From: an uncultured Selenomonadales bacterium
GTDB taxonomy: Bacteria; Bacillota; Negativicutes; Selenomonadales; Selenomonadaceae
Direction of reading: 5' to 3'
Length of the DNA: 64,000 nt
NCBI GenBank assembly: GCA_947165145.1
Contig: CAMUZG010000004.1
Coordinates: forward strand, 23,732 to 87,731
Shown: positions 15,801-24,746 of the stretch, piece by piece
Position numbering within the stretch: the stretch's first letter is position 1
Layout of the letters: each line of letters begins with the position of its first letter
Translations under genes and position numbers: made by a program
The notes under the pieces: model-generated
What the model was told of the DNA's origin: nothing
Database searches by the model: none
Seen by the model: only the letters and a program-made list of their open reading frames with translations

Positions 15801-17326
15801 TAGCTCCGTTGCTTAAATTTTTCGTCCCAAACGGGCAGTTGTTCGCCGAGTACTTCGGAGTTGAAATTTCCACTGCCGTCCGTGAAATGTTTATAGGATT
15901 TTCGCACTTTGCCAAAGCCCAAATACAACAACGGCAAGTTAACGCAGACCATGATTATATTTGCCAAGTCGCTGATATTCCACAACGCGCTGAGGTCGAA
16001 GCCCGCGATATTCGTCGCCATGCCGAAAATCAGCACCGACAAATTTAAAACTCGAACCGTCATGAGAAAAATTTTGCTTTGAGAAATTCCCTTTATAGAT
16101 ATTTCAGCGAAGGACATATAACCCAGCAACGAGGTAAATGCGAACGTGCCGAAGCAAAGGCTCATCGCGATTGCAACAAGCTCGTAAGTCGTTCCGCCGT
16201 CAGTGAGTACGCTACACGCGGCAAGAAATTTATCCAGTCGTCCAAGCTCCATCCAAGAATCGAAAAAGCCCTCGATCAACCAAACTTTGCTCATGACAAC
16301 TATAAAACCCGTCATTGTGCAGATAATCATCGTGTCAAGGAAAACGCCGATTGCTTGTATCAAGCCCTGTTCGCAAGGGTGCTTGGCGTCGGCGATAGCT
16401 GCCGGCATGGAAAGCGTACCTTGTCCGGCTTCATTGCTCATCAACCCGCGCTTTATGCCCTGTGAAATTGCTATGCCTAAAGTCCCGCCGAAAATTGAAT
16501 TCAGACTGAAAGCCTCGGTCACGACGATATAGAAGAACCACGGGAATCGCTCAAGGTTCGTCACGATCATAATCAGCACGATACCGATATAAATGACCGC
16601 CATTGCCGGAACAAGTACGTCAGTGATTTTTACGATACGCTTGAGACCGCTGAATATCGCAAAAGTTACCAGACATGTAATCAACAGGAAGAATATCCAA
16701 CTAATCGTCGTTGAAGGTTCAGTCCCTGTCACATGTTGCACAACGGCAACCATTGCGGACAGCGTGTTGAAACCCTGCGCGGGTAGGCAAAGCATTGCAT
16801 AAGAAGCATAAAGCAAACTTAGAGCGACACCGGCAACAGTTGAGCCGCCGAGTAATTTTTTGCCGTAGCAGGGCAACCCGCCGAAGTATTCATCGCCTTG
16901 CCTGTCTTTGTAAATCTGCGACAACGTTGATTCAACGAAAGCCGTAGCCATACCGAAAAACGCGGATAGCCACATCCAAAACAGTGCACCGGGACCGCCC
17001 ATAGACACAGCACCCGTTACGCCCAAAATATTGCCTGGACCGACGCGCATAGCTGTCGAGAGCAGAAACGTCGCCATAGGACTGATACCGCGCTTAGAAT
17101 CTTTGCTGTTTAGCAAAGTTTTTATTCCGCGCAGAAAATATCTAACCTGCACGAAACCCAGCGTGAACGTAAAATAAATTCCCGTTCCCACGAGAAAAAT
17201 TATAACGAATGGAAGTTCGCCGATAATGGGGATAGAGTGATACCAATCAAAATTCGTCGGGAAAGTCCATATCAAATCGGAAATCCGCTGAAATATACCG
17301 CAGACGTGACCGATCCATTCGTTCAT
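15800..17326 (-). CDS. sodium:alanine (AGCS) family symporter
   Basis: A 508-residue transporter with about eleven transmembrane helices. The AGCS signature GNILGVTGAVSMGGPGALFW lies in the first third. Other family segments are GLMSNEAGQGT, TMIICTMTGFIVVMS and SLCFGTFAFTSLLGY. It imports alanine or glycine with sodium; the exact amino acid cannot be set. It is transcribed alone on the minus strand. Confidence 0.92.
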   Translation of the reverse strand: MNEWIGHVCGIFQRISDLIWTFPTNFDWYHSIPIIGELPFVIIFLVGTGIYFTFTLGFVQVRYFLRGIKTLLNSKDSKRGISPMATFLLSTAMRVGPGNILGVTGAVSMGGPGALFWMWLSAFFGMATAFVESTLSQIYKDRQGDEYFGGLPCYGKKLLGGSTVAGVALSLLYASYAMLCLPAQGFNTLSAMVAVVQHVTGTEPSTTISWIFFLLITCLVTFAIFSGLKRIVKITDVLVPAMAVIYIGIVLIMIVTNLERFPWFFYIVVTEAFSLNSIFGGTLGIAISQGIKRGLMSNEAGQGTLSMPAAIADAKHPCEQGLIQAIGVFLDTMIICTMTGFIVVMSKVWLIEGFFDSWMELGRLDKFLAACSVLTDGGTTYELVAIAMSLCFGTFAFTSLLGYMSFAEISIKGISQSKIFLMTVRVLNLSVLIFGMATNIAGFDLSALWNISDLANIIMVCVNLPLLYLGFGKVRKSYKHFTDGSGNFNSEVLGEQLPVWDEKFKQRS

Positions 17327-17364
17327 ATAAACACCAACCGTTTTAACAATTTGGAATTACAAAG

Positions 17365-18141
17365 CTAATCCTTGATTTGAATTCGTTCAATGCTGACGGC
17401 TTTGTTGGTCTTGTCGTCGATTGTAATCAGCACGGCACAATAAATCCGCGAACCTTCCGCAACTTCAAATTTACTCGGACGACCCGTGAGAAATCGTTTA
17501 ACGACAGGCTCAATCGCCATGCCCAAAACAGAATTTTCCGCAGCGACCATGCCCAAATCGCTGATGTACGCTGTGCCTTTAGGCAAAAGTTTTTCGTCCG
17601 CCGTCTGAACGTGAGTGTGCGTACCGACAACCGCTGTAACTTGTCCGTCAAAATAATTCGCGAAGGCAATTTTCTCGCTCGTCGCCTCGGCGTGGAAGTC
17701 AACTAAAATCACGTCGCAATTCTTTTTTATGAACTCAAAAATTTTTTCCGCCAGACGAAACGGACAATCCACAGGTGGCATAAACGTCCTGCCCGACAAA
17801 TTGACGACGCCGACTTTTTTGTTGCCGACGGGGAAAATGCAAAAGCCCTTGCCAGGCGTGTCTTCGGGATAGTTGGCGGGACGAATCAGAAACGGCTCGT
17901 TGTCGATAATCTGCAGAATGTTGCTGTTGTCCCAAATGTGATTGCCGCTCGTGACGACGTCCGCGCCGCCGCGAATCAGTTCGTCGAAAATCTGCGGGGT
18001 CAGACCTTTGCCGTGAGCCGCGTTTTCGCCGTTGACAACGACCATATCAATTTTCTTGGCAAGTTTAAGTTCGGGCGTTTGCTCCATAAAAAAATATCTG
18101 CCGGGCTTGCCGACAATATCACCAACCATTAAAATTCGCAA
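17365..18141 (-). CDS. ymdB: YmdB-family metallophosphoesterase (TIGR00282)
   Basis: A 258-residue dimetal phosphodiesterase. Ligand motifs are ILMVGDIVGKPGR, NGENAAHGKG, TSGNHIWDN, VDFHAEATSEK and VVGTHTHVQTAD. Relatives hydrolyse cyclic nucleotides and are genetically linked to RNase Y, which is encoded just upstream. TTG at 18141 is chosen because GGGAAGGTG lies six bases before it. The frame stays open to 18273, but that extension is read from repeat DNA. Confidence 0.92.
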   Translation of the reverse strand: MRILMVGDIVGKPGRYFFMEQTPELKLAKKIDMVVVNGENAAHGKGLTPQIFDELIRGGADVVTSGNHIWDNSNILQIIDNEPFLIRPANYPEDTPGKGFCIFPVGNKKVGVVNLSGRTFMPPVDCPFRLAEKIFEFIKKNCDVILVDFHAEATSEKIAFANYFDGQVTAVVGTHTHVQTADEKLLPKGTAYISDLGMVAAENSVLGMAIEPVVKRFLTGRPSKFEVAEGSRIYCAVLITIDDKTNKAVSIERIQIKD

Positions 18142-18174
18142 AACGTTCACCTTCCCAGGTTGCGCTGATAAATT

Positions 18175-18330
18175 ACGATTATTACGTGACGAGGAATTTT
18201 TTCGACTGACAAGGCGGCAACGTGACGTTGCATCCAATGTGCGCGCCGCAACACTGTGACCTGTCGAAGTCAATCGCCGCGAACTAACTGTTCAAACAAC
18301 GGAAAAAGAACCGTCACTGTCGGAGTTGAC
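18175..18330 (-). repeat. repeat family B (reverse) with a nested GCAACGTGACGTTG element
   Basis: Read on the minus strand, AGTGACGGTTCTTTTTCCG and TTGTCAGTCGAAAAAATTCC match the two conserved blocks of family B at 15070 and 63797. Between them, on the plus strand, 18217-18280 is a copy of the other family: GCAACGTGACGTTG, then CCGCAAC and CCTGTCGAAGTCAATCGCCG. One repeat appears to have entered another. Confidence 0.75.
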
Positions 18331-18338
18331 CATAAGCC

Positions 18339-18863
18339 CTACCGCGAATAGACAACGACGCGTTCACGTTCGCGCACACCGACGAGCCGACCTTCCACGC
18401 GCAGTTGACGCATGTTGTTGAGGCACTGCTCCAGATAATCTTCTTGCGCCATAAGATAATCTTCGTCGGGGAAAAAGTCGTCGTATTCCTCGATGAGCTT
18501 GTCACCGAAATAATTTGCCGCCAGCTCCGTCAACAGTGTCAGTTCCCGACAAGTGAGCGTTGCGACATCTCGACGAACATTCAAAAAGCACGTGCCGTAG
18601 ACGCCCTCGACGTTGAGTTCAATTTTCGCACCGCTCAAGCCTTCGAGATGATGAAAAGTTTCGACGGACTCCGCCACGTAGCTCAAAAAATTCTCGAAGT
18701 CGTTTTTGCTGAATTTCCCGTTCAGTGCAAAGGAGAATTCAAGCGTCTCGCCCTTTGACTCGTAAGTCACTGATTGAACCGCAGGGAACACCACGAGAAT
18801 CGACGCCAAAAGCCGCGTTGCGTCGGGATTGGGTTTCTTCGTTTTCTTCAGAAAATCAAACAC
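18339..18863 (-). CDS. conserved-looking protein of unknown function between rny and ymdB
   Basis: A 174-residue acidic, soluble protein with no signal or membrane segment. It begins MFDFLKKTKKPNPDATRLL and has a very acidic stretch (EEYDDFFPDEDYLMAQEDY) near residue 130. The GTG start has AAGGAGG eight bases upstream, so it is well supported as a gene. It sits between two RNA-metabolism genes. No family recognised. Confidence 0.75.
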   Translation of the reverse strand: MFDFLKKTKKPNPDATRLLASILVVFPAVQSVTYESKGETLEFSFALNGKFSKNDFENFLSYVAESVETFHHLEGLSGAKIELNVEGVYGTCFLNVRRDVATLTCRELTLLTELAANYFGDKLIEEYDDFFPDEDYLMAQEDYLEQCLNNMRQLRVEGRLVGVRERERVVVYSR

Positions 18864-18885
18864 CGCTTCAACCTCCTTTAAATGA

Positions 18886-18957
18886 ATTAGGAATTAGAAA
18901 TGCGGAATGTGGAATTGATCTCGTAAACATTCCTAACTCCTAATTCCTAATTGAAAT
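18886..18957. repeat. inverted arrangement of GGAATTA heptads
   Basis: GAATTAGGAATTAG on the left and CTAATTCCTAATT on the right are imperfect complements around a 25-base centre. They form a long AT-rich hairpin right after the rny stop and may act as a transcript end for rny. The units match the heptads at 15692 and 22977. Confidence 0.6.
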
Positions 18958-20501
18958 TATTTTGCGTAGTCGACGACACGAACTTCGCGGATAATCGTCG
19001 CACGAACTTGACCAGGATAATCCAAATCTTTTTCGATTTTCTTGACGATGTCGTGAGCCAAAGTAACTGCCGCGTCGTCGTCGACTTTGTCAGGCTTGAC
19101 CATGACGCGAATTTCGCGACCGGCTTGAATTGCAAAGCAACGTTCGACGCCCTCGAAGGATTCGGCAATTTCCTCAAGCATTTTGAGACGTTTGAGATAC
19201 ATTTCGAGACTTTCACGACGTGCGCCAGGTCTGGCAGCGGAAACTGCATCAGCCGCCGCAACGAGAACAGCTTCAACGGAAGTAGCCTCAACGTCGCCGT
19301 GATGTGACGCGATTGCATTGACGACAACTTTGTTTTCGCGATAACGTTTCGCCAAATCTGCGCCAATCGTGACGTGAGGACCTTCGACTTCGTGATCAAC
19401 CGCCTTGCCGATGTCGTGCAGGAGACCTGCGCGTTTTGCCAAGTTCACGTCAACGCCGAGTTCACTAGCCATGATTCCTGCAAGCGTCGCGACTTCGATT
19501 GAGTGATTCAAGACGTTTTGACCGTAGCTCGTGCGATATTTCAGGCGACCGAGCAGTTTAATGAGTTCGGGATGAATACCATGCACGCCGACTTTGAAAG
19601 TTGCCTGTTCGCCAGCTTCCTTCATGCGGTTTTCGACTTCGCGCTGAGCTTTCTCAACCATCTCTTCAATACGGGCGGGGTGAATTCTTCCGTCCGAGAT
19701 GAGTTTTTCGAGAGCGACGCGGGCGACTTCGCGTTTGACGGGATCGAATCCTGACAAGATTACAGCTTCGGGCGTGTCGTCGATGATTAGGTCAATGCCC
19801 GTCAAAGTTTCCAGCGTGCGAATGTTGCGACCTTCGCGACCGATGATTCGACCTTTCATATCGTCCGAAGGCAGGGCAACGACTGATACCGTTGTTTCGG
19901 TGACGTGGTCTGCGGCGCAACGTTGAATTGCCGTGCTCAAGATGTCGCGAGCTTTTTTATCGGCTTCGTCGCGGATTTGCGTTTCGTACTCCTTAATCTT
20001 GATTGCTTTGTCGTGCTTGAGATTTTCTTCAACTTCTTCCATTAAAATGGTACGCGCTTCTTCTTTGGACAGGGCGGCAATTCGTTCGAGTTCAGCGTCC
20101 TCGCGTTCCTGCATTGCGTCGAGTTGAGCTTGTGATTCGTTCAAGCGAGCTTCCTTTTTGGTTAGAAGAAGTTCTTTTTTCTCCAGTGAATCCAGCTTCT
20201 TGTCAAGGTTCTCTTCTTTTTGCACCACGCGTCGTTCTTGGCGCGAAAGTTCGTTGCGGCGTTCTTTGGTGTCGCGGTCGAGATCCTGGCGCATTCTATG
20301 AATTTCTTCCTTAGCTTCCAGCATGGCTTCTTTTTTTTCAGCATTACTTTTTTCTCGTGCCTCGTCGAGGATGCGGCGTGCTTCGTCTTCCGCCGAGCCA
20401 ATTTGAGCTTCGGCAGTACGTTTGCGTGCCGTATAACCGCCGAGTGCGCCGAGAACTATTGCGACGATGACTGCTACGATTGTAATAGCGATAACACTCA
20501 C
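18957..20501 (-). CDS. rny: ribonuclease Y
   Basis: The membrane-anchored endoribonuclease that starts mRNA decay in Firmicutes. Order: one N-terminal transmembrane helix, a long charged coiled coil (to about residue 190), a KH domain ([17 protein letters not shown]) and an HD domain ([22 protein letters not shown]). GTG at 20501 gives 514 residues and a normal short N-terminus. A TTG at 20528 extends it by nine residues, but it would lie at or before the transcription start predicted from the promoter at 20534-20560. Neither start has a textbook ribosome site. Confidence 0.93.
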   Translation of the reverse strand: MSVIAITIVAVIVAIVLGALGGYTARKRTAEAQIGSAEDEARRILDEAREKSNAEKKEAMLEAKEEIHRMRQDLDRDTKERRNELSRQERRVVQKEENLDKKLDSLEKKELLLTKKEARLNESQAQLDAMQEREDAELERIAALSKEEARTILMEEVEENLKHDKAIKIKEYETQIRDEADKKARDILSTAIQRCAADHVTETTVSVVALPSDDMKGRIIGREGRNIRTLETLTGIDLIIDDTPEAVILSGFDPVKREVARVALEKLISDGRIHPARIEEMVEKAQREVENRMKEAGEQATFKVGVHGIHPELIKLLGRLKYRTSYGQNVLNHSIEVATLAGIMASELGVDVNLAKRAGLLHDIGKAVDHEVEGPHVTIGADLAKRYRENKVVVNAIASHHGDVEATSVEAVLVAAADAVSAARPGARRESLEMYLKRLKMLEEIAESFEGVERCFAIQAGREIRVMVKPDKVDDDAAVTLAHDIVKKIEKDLDYPGQVRATIIREVRVVDYAK

Positions 20502-20533
20502 CCCCAAAAAAATTTTTTTGAATACCAAGGTAT

Positions 20534-20560
20534 TTTATAGATTGTGGCGTGATATGTCAA
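20534..20560 (-). promoter_or_regulatory. promoter for rny
   Basis: On the minus strand a perfect -35 TTGACA (20560-20555) is followed by TATAAA (20539-20534) with a 15-base gap, or by TAAAAT with a 17-base gap. The transcript would begin near 20527. Confidence 0.6.
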
Positions 20561-20660
20561 ACACTTTTGCCGCGAAAAAAGCTTGCGGGCGGCGGCGTGG
20601 AATTGATATAATCGCGGCGGGTTTTACGGTCTTGAACGTCCGAAGTTTTTAATTTCGATT

Positions 20661-20838
20661 AAGTTTTGATGATCAACTTTTCTTTGCTTGTCCAAAGAAA
20701 AGTTGCAAAAGAAAAGACACCTCGCAGGGGCGTTCAAGTCTTCACGACATCAACGTTGAGACTACCCGTAGCTCGTGATTGTCGCCTTCGAAAACATCCT
20801 GTTTTCTGGGCGACGGGCGGCCGTCATCCATGACGGCC
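20661..20838 (+). repeat. dispersed repeat family A, copy 1
   Basis: About 178 bases between the divergent rny and hisC genes. It begins with the perfect 12-bp hairpin AACTTTTCTTTG/CAAAGAAAAGTT (20675-20704) and ends with GGCCGTCA-TCCA-TGACGGCC (20819-20838). The same two hairpins, with a diverged middle, occur at 53120-53292. No gene is visible in this gap. Confidence 0.85.
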
Positions 20839-20888
20839 TCAAAGTTCGTCAGCTAACTTTAATCATTGAATTGGAAGAGGTTTTGGAA

Positions 20889-21947
20889 ATGTTGTCTTAT
20901 CGAAGAGGTTTGGACGCCATGCCTTCATATGACGGCGTGGAAAAAAATTATCGCATCAAGGTCAATGCCAACGAGTCCACGATGAATTTGCCGCCGCTTG
21001 TCGAGGAGCGTGTTTTGAATCGTTTGGCGTCACTGGCTTTCAATCGCTATCCCAACGAGGAATATTATTCGCTCGTTGAACAGATTGCCAAAAATTTTTC
21101 AGTCGAACCGGCGCAAATTTTGTTAGGTGGCGGCTCCAGCGAGATTATCGAAAAAGTTTTTCACGCGTTCGGCGGCGCAGGTCAACGCGTCGTCTTCCCG
21201 CAACCAAGTTTCTCCATGTACAAAATTTACGCCAAAGCTGCTGAATCCGACGGCGTACCGTTCGACTTGGACGAGAATTTTAATCTTGACGTGGACGCTT
21301 TTATCAGCAAAGTCCGCGAAGTCGGCGCAAGTCTCGCTGTCGTCTGCAATCCGAACAATCCCACGGGCAATGCTTTGACACCCGCGCAGGTCGAAAAAAT
21401 TGTCGTGTCGATTGATTGCGCGTTCCTGCTCGACGAAGCTTACGTTGAGTTCTACGGACGTTCGGCGGTCAATCTCGTCGCGAAATATCCGAACTTGCTT
21501 GTTGCCCGAACATTTTCCAAAGCTTACGGTTTGGCGGGCGCACGCGTCGGCTACATGATTGCTCAAGCCGAAGTCACGCGCATGGTCAACAAAACTTTTA
21601 TGCCCTATCACATGAACAAATTGAGCTTGGCGACGGCGGACATCGTTTATCAAATGCGCGACGAATTTGTTCCACGGCTACAGTTCATCATCAACGAACG
21701 CAATCGTCTTGCCGAACTGCTGAAAAATCTGCGCGGCGTCGAAGTCTTCCCGTCCGAGACGAACTTTTTGCTGATTCGCCTTGAACGTGCGGAAGAACTC
21801 AAAAATCATCTGGAATCGCTGGACATTGGAATCCGATATTTCGCGCCGAGTGCTTTTGGCTTGAAAAATTGTCTGCGAATTTCAATCGGCACGCAAATCG
21901 AGAACGATACGGTTTTCGCGGCGATAAAAAATTTTTTGGGAGATTGA
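20889..21947 (+). CDS. hisC: histidinol-phosphate aminotransferase
   Basis: A PLP enzyme converting imidazole-acetol phosphate to histidinol phosphate. It has the HisC patterns NANESTMNLPP, FNRYPNEEY, LGGGSSEIIEKV, CNPNNPTGN, LLDEAYVEF and the PLP-lysine segment RTFSKAYGLAGARVGY. The ATG at 20889 has GGAAGAGG eight bases upstream; the open frame back to 20775 is repeat sequence. hisB follows after 3 bases. Other his genes are not in the window. Confidence 0.95.
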   Translation: MLSYRRGLDAMPSYDGVEKNYRIKVNANESTMNLPPLVEERVLNRLASLAFNRYPNEEYYSLVEQIAKNFSVEPAQILLGGGSSEIIEKVFHAFGGAGQRVVFPQPSFSMYKIYAKAAESDGVPFDLDENFNLDVDAFISKVREVGASLAVVCNPNNPTGNALTPAQVEKIVVSIDCAFLLDEAYVEFYGRSAVNLVAKYPNLLVARTFSKAYGLAGARVGYMIAQAEVTRMVNKTFMPYHMNKLSLATADIVYQMRDEFVPRLQFIINERNRLAELLKNLRGVEVFPSETNFLLIRLERAEELKNHLESLDIGIRYFAPSAFGLKNCLRISIGTQIENDTVFAAIKNFLGD

Positions 21948-21950
21948 GAA

Positions 21951-22535
21951 ATGCGAATCGGCAAACTTAATCGCACGACGAACGAGACCCGCATTGACGT
22001 TGAACTGAATTTGGACGGCACGGGCGTCACGGAAATTTCGTCGGGAATCGGATTTTTCGACCACATGCTGAATTTGTTCGCGGCTCACGGTCAATTTGAT
22101 TTGAAGGTCAACTGCGCGGGCGATTTGCACGTCGACGGTCACCACAGCGTCGAAGACATCGGAATTGCTTTAGGCGCGGCGTTGAAATCGGCACTCGGCG
22201 ACAAACGCGGCATCACGCGCTACGGAACTTTTTTTCTGCCTATGGACGAGACGTTGGCTTTGGTGAGTTTGGACATCAGCGGGCGACCGTTCCTTGTCTG
22301 CGAAATCGGCGAGCTTACTCCGATTATCGGCACATTCGACACCGAGCTTGTCGAAGAATTTTTGCGGGCATTTGCCTTCAACGCCGGCTTGACATTGCAC
22401 GCGAAAATTCTTTACGGCAAAAATTCTCATCACAAAGTCGAGGCGATATTCAAAGCTCTCGGTCACGCGCTCAAAACGGCTGTCACTGTCGACGACAAAA
22501 TTTGCGGCGTCCCTTCAACTAAGGGTGTGCTTTAA
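21951..22535 (+). CDS. hisB: imidazoleglycerol-phosphate dehydratase
   Basis: Dehydrates imidazoleglycerol phosphate in histidine synthesis. The metal-binding His clusters are present: GFFDHMLNLFAAHG and HVDGHHSVEDIGIALG near the N-terminus, and KNSHHKVEAIFKALGHALK near the C-terminus. The product is 194 residues, the usual monofunctional size. It is tightly coupled to hisC. Confidence 0.97.
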   Translation: MRIGKLNRTTNETRIDVELNLDGTGVTEISSGIGFFDHMLNLFAAHGQFDLKVNCAGDLHVDGHHSVEDIGIALGAALKSALGDKRGITRYGTFFLPMDETLALVSLDISGRPFLVCEIGELTPIIGTFDTELVEEFLRAFAFNAGLTLHAKILYGKNSHHKVEAIFKALGHALKTAVTVDDKICGVPSTKGVL

Positions 22536-22553
22536 TCGAAAGGAGATTTTATC

Positions 22554-22970
22554 ATGGAAAAAACTTTGGTGCTCATCAAGCCGGACGCGTTCGGCAAAAA
22601 TCATTCGGGCGACATTCTCAAGCTGTACGAAGACGCTGGCTTTAAAATCGTCGCGGCAAAAGTCATGCAGATGACCGTTGCTCTTGCCGCAAAACATTAC
22701 GTCGAACATATCGGCAGACCGTATTATCCCGCGCTGGTTGAATTCATGACGAGTGCTCCGCTTATGGCTGTGGTTCTGAGCGGCGACAACGTGATTAAAA
22801 AAGTTCGCGAACTCAACGGCGCAACCAATCCCGCCGAGGCAGCTGAAGGCACAGTCCGCAAACTTTTCGCTGAGGACAAGACGCATAACGCCGTGCACGC
22901 CTCCGACAGTCCCGACAGTGCCGCGCGTGAGATTCCGATTTTCTTCAGCGCATGTGAAATTTTCGACTGA
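22554..22970 (+). CDS. ndk: nucleoside diphosphate kinase
   Basis: Exchanges gamma-phosphates among NTPs and NDPs through a phospho-histidine. MEKTLVLIKPDAFGKNHSG opens the protein, and the active-site block NAVHASDSPDSAAREI carries the catalytic His. The 138 residues are the normal length. AAAGGAGATTTTATC precedes the ATG. Confidence 0.97.
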   Translation: MEKTLVLIKPDAFGKNHSGDILKLYEDAGFKIVAAKVMQMTVALAAKHYVEHIGRPYYPALVEFMTSAPLMAVVLSGDNVIKKVRELNGATNPAEAAEGTVRKLFAEDKTHNAVHASDSPDSAAREIPIFFSACEIFD

Positions 22971-22976
22971 GCCAAC

Positions 22977-23018
22977 ACAATTCCAAATTCCAAATTCCTA
23001 ATTCCTAATTCCACATTG
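22977..23018 (-). repeat. run of TAATTCC/AAATTCC heptads
   Basis: Six or so seven-base units (AATTCCA, AATTCCT) in tandem between ndk and the chemoreceptor gene. They match the heptads near 15692 and 18886. Confidence 0.65.
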
Positions 23019-23038
23019 TTAGAAGGGCGGCGATTTTC

Positions 23039-24736
23039 TTGAGTTCTTTAACAATCCGACAAAAGCTGAATTTGATTTTTGCTGTGCTGATTGTGGTGTT
23101 CGTCCTGGTGAGCGTATACTCAGCTTACGCGCTGAACAAAATCAACGAAGGCGCAATGCGAATAGCCACAACCCATTTGCTCAGCGTGCTAGTTGCCTCC
23201 GACAACGGCAAGGCAATGGAGCAATATCGCCAACTGGAATATTCAATCGTCACGGCACCCAATTTGATAAGTCGTTCCTACGCCGAAAAAAAAGCCGGTA
23301 AACTCGCCGACCAAATCGATATAACTTTTAACACGCTGGAAAGCAACATGCAGGGCAAACAAGATGACAATTTGCACTCGTTGCGGCAAGAATGGTCGTC
23401 GTATAGAAGTCAGTTGCAAAATATCATCGTGCTGTCTAATGACAATCAATCTGCCCAAGCCGCCGCCATACTCGACAATTCGCTGAACAATTTTGAACAC
23501 ATGTCGGATTTGCTCGTCAAAGTCATTGACGCCCGCAAAGATTTCATCAACGCCGAAACTAAAGCCGCCGCCGCCGAATACGACTTGACAAGATGTATCC
23601 TCGTTGTTTCGGTAATTTTAGTCATTCTGATTTCGGTTTCAATGGCGTTCTATCTGAGCCGCTCAATTAACACTTCGATTCGTTATCTCATGGAAATTGC
23701 TGACCACATTGCTAAAGGAAATTTGACGGCAGACGTGACGCCCAAGAGCAACGACGAATTCGGGACGCTCACCAACGCTTTCGGCGAAACGGTTAAAGAA
23801 CTCAAATCGCTCATCAAAGACATAATGTCGACTGCCGACAATCTCGTTAACTTCTCTGAGCAGCTCACGTCCAACGCCGACCAATCTGCGCTGGCAACTC
23901 AACAAGTCGCAACTTCGATTGAAAACGTCGCGTTCAACATGAACAAGCAGGGCGATCAAGTCAATTCGTCCGTCGTGGAAATTAACAACATGACGGAAGA
24001 CATCGCCGCCTTTGAAAAATTATCCGAGCAATCTTCCAAAGCCGCCAATGACGTTGCTGACATTGCTCAAGCCGGACGCGTCGCCGTTTCAAGCGCAGTT
24101 TCTCAAATGGAAACGATTGCCGTATCCGTCACCGAGTCTGCGGAAGTCATTCGTCAACTTGCGGAGCGTTCCGAAGAAATCAGCCAAATTTCCGACACAA
24201 TCAGCGGCATTGCTGAACAGACGAATTTACTTGCGCTCAACGCCGCGATTGAAGCTGCTCGCGCCGGTGAACACGGTAAAGGTTTTGCTGTCGTCGCCAA
24301 TGAAGTTCGCAAACTCGCTGAAGGTTCGGCAATGGCAGCGTCCAAAATCGCCGAATTGATTCGCATTATCCAAGACGACACGACCAAAGCCGTCGAACGC
24401 ATGGAGCAAGGTACTCAAGACGTTCAAAGCGGCAAAAGCATTGTCGACAAGGCGGGCGATTCGTTCAGCACGATTGTTCAAGCCGTTATCGGTCTCACCA
24501 AAAACGCCGAAATTATTTTGCACGCCGCGCGCTCTTCGTCCGAGAAAATCAACAAACTCGTTTCGGTCATGGACGAACTTAACAAAACCAGTGCCGCCGT
24601 CTCGCAGGAAGCTGAATCAGTTTCCGCCGCGACCGAACAACTTTCCGCCTCGATGGACGAAATTGCTGGAGCCAGTAAAAATATGTCGGACATGGCGCAG
24701 AAGTTGAAAGACTCAACTGCGCAATTCAAGTTGTGA
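23039..24736 (+). CDS. methyl-accepting chemotaxis protein
   Basis: A 565-residue chemoreceptor. Transmembrane helix 1 covers about residues 10-30 and helix 2 about 187-207; between them is a ~155-residue helical outer domain of the four-helix-bundle type. HAMP follows ([20 protein letters not shown]), then a coiled-coil signalling domain with the highly conserved tip [20 protein letters not shown] and [14 protein letters not shown]. The start is TTG with GAAGGGCGG upstream. It is next to a sugar-binding lipoprotein and then flagellar genes. Confidence 0.93.
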   Translation: MSSLTIRQKLNLIFAVLIVVFVLVSVYSAYALNKINEGAMRIATTHLLSVLVASDNGKAMEQYRQLEYSIVTAPNLISRSYAEKKAGKLADQIDITFNTLESNMQGKQDDNLHSLRQEWSSYRSQLQNIIVLSNDNQSAQAAAILDNSLNNFEHMSDLLVKVIDARKDFINAETKAAAAEYDLTRCILVVSVILVILISVSMAFYLSRSINTSIRYLMEIADHIAKGNLTADVTPKSNDEFGTLTNAFGETVKELKSLIKDIMSTADNLVNFSEQLTSNADQSALATQQVATSIENVAFNMNKQGDQVNSSVVEINNMTEDIAAFEKLSEQSSKAANDVADIAQAGRVAVSSAVSQMETIAVSVTESAEVIRQLAERSEEISQISDTISGIAEQTNLLALNAAIEAARAGEHGKGFAVVANEVRKLAEGSAMAASKIAELIRIIQDDTTKAVERMEQGTQDVQSGKSIVDKAGDSFSTIVQAVIGLTKNAEIILHAARSSSEKINKLVSVMDELNKTSAAVSQEAESVSAATEQLSASMDEIAGASKNMSDMAQKLKDSTAQFKL

Positions 24737-24746
24737 GGTGTTTGAT

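Noticed and set aside
18142..18273. 44-codon N-terminal extension of YmdB
   Set aside because: The extension is translated repeat sequence; the family begins at MRILMVGD, with an SD sequence before TTG 18141.
20775..20888. 38-codon N-terminal extension of HisC
   Set aside because: It lies within repeat A; ATG 20889 fits the family and has an SD sequence.
22977..23018. Heptad repeats as a possible CtsR/HrcA-type operator
   Set aside because: Simple tandem units recur at unrelated genes and show no known operator pattern.
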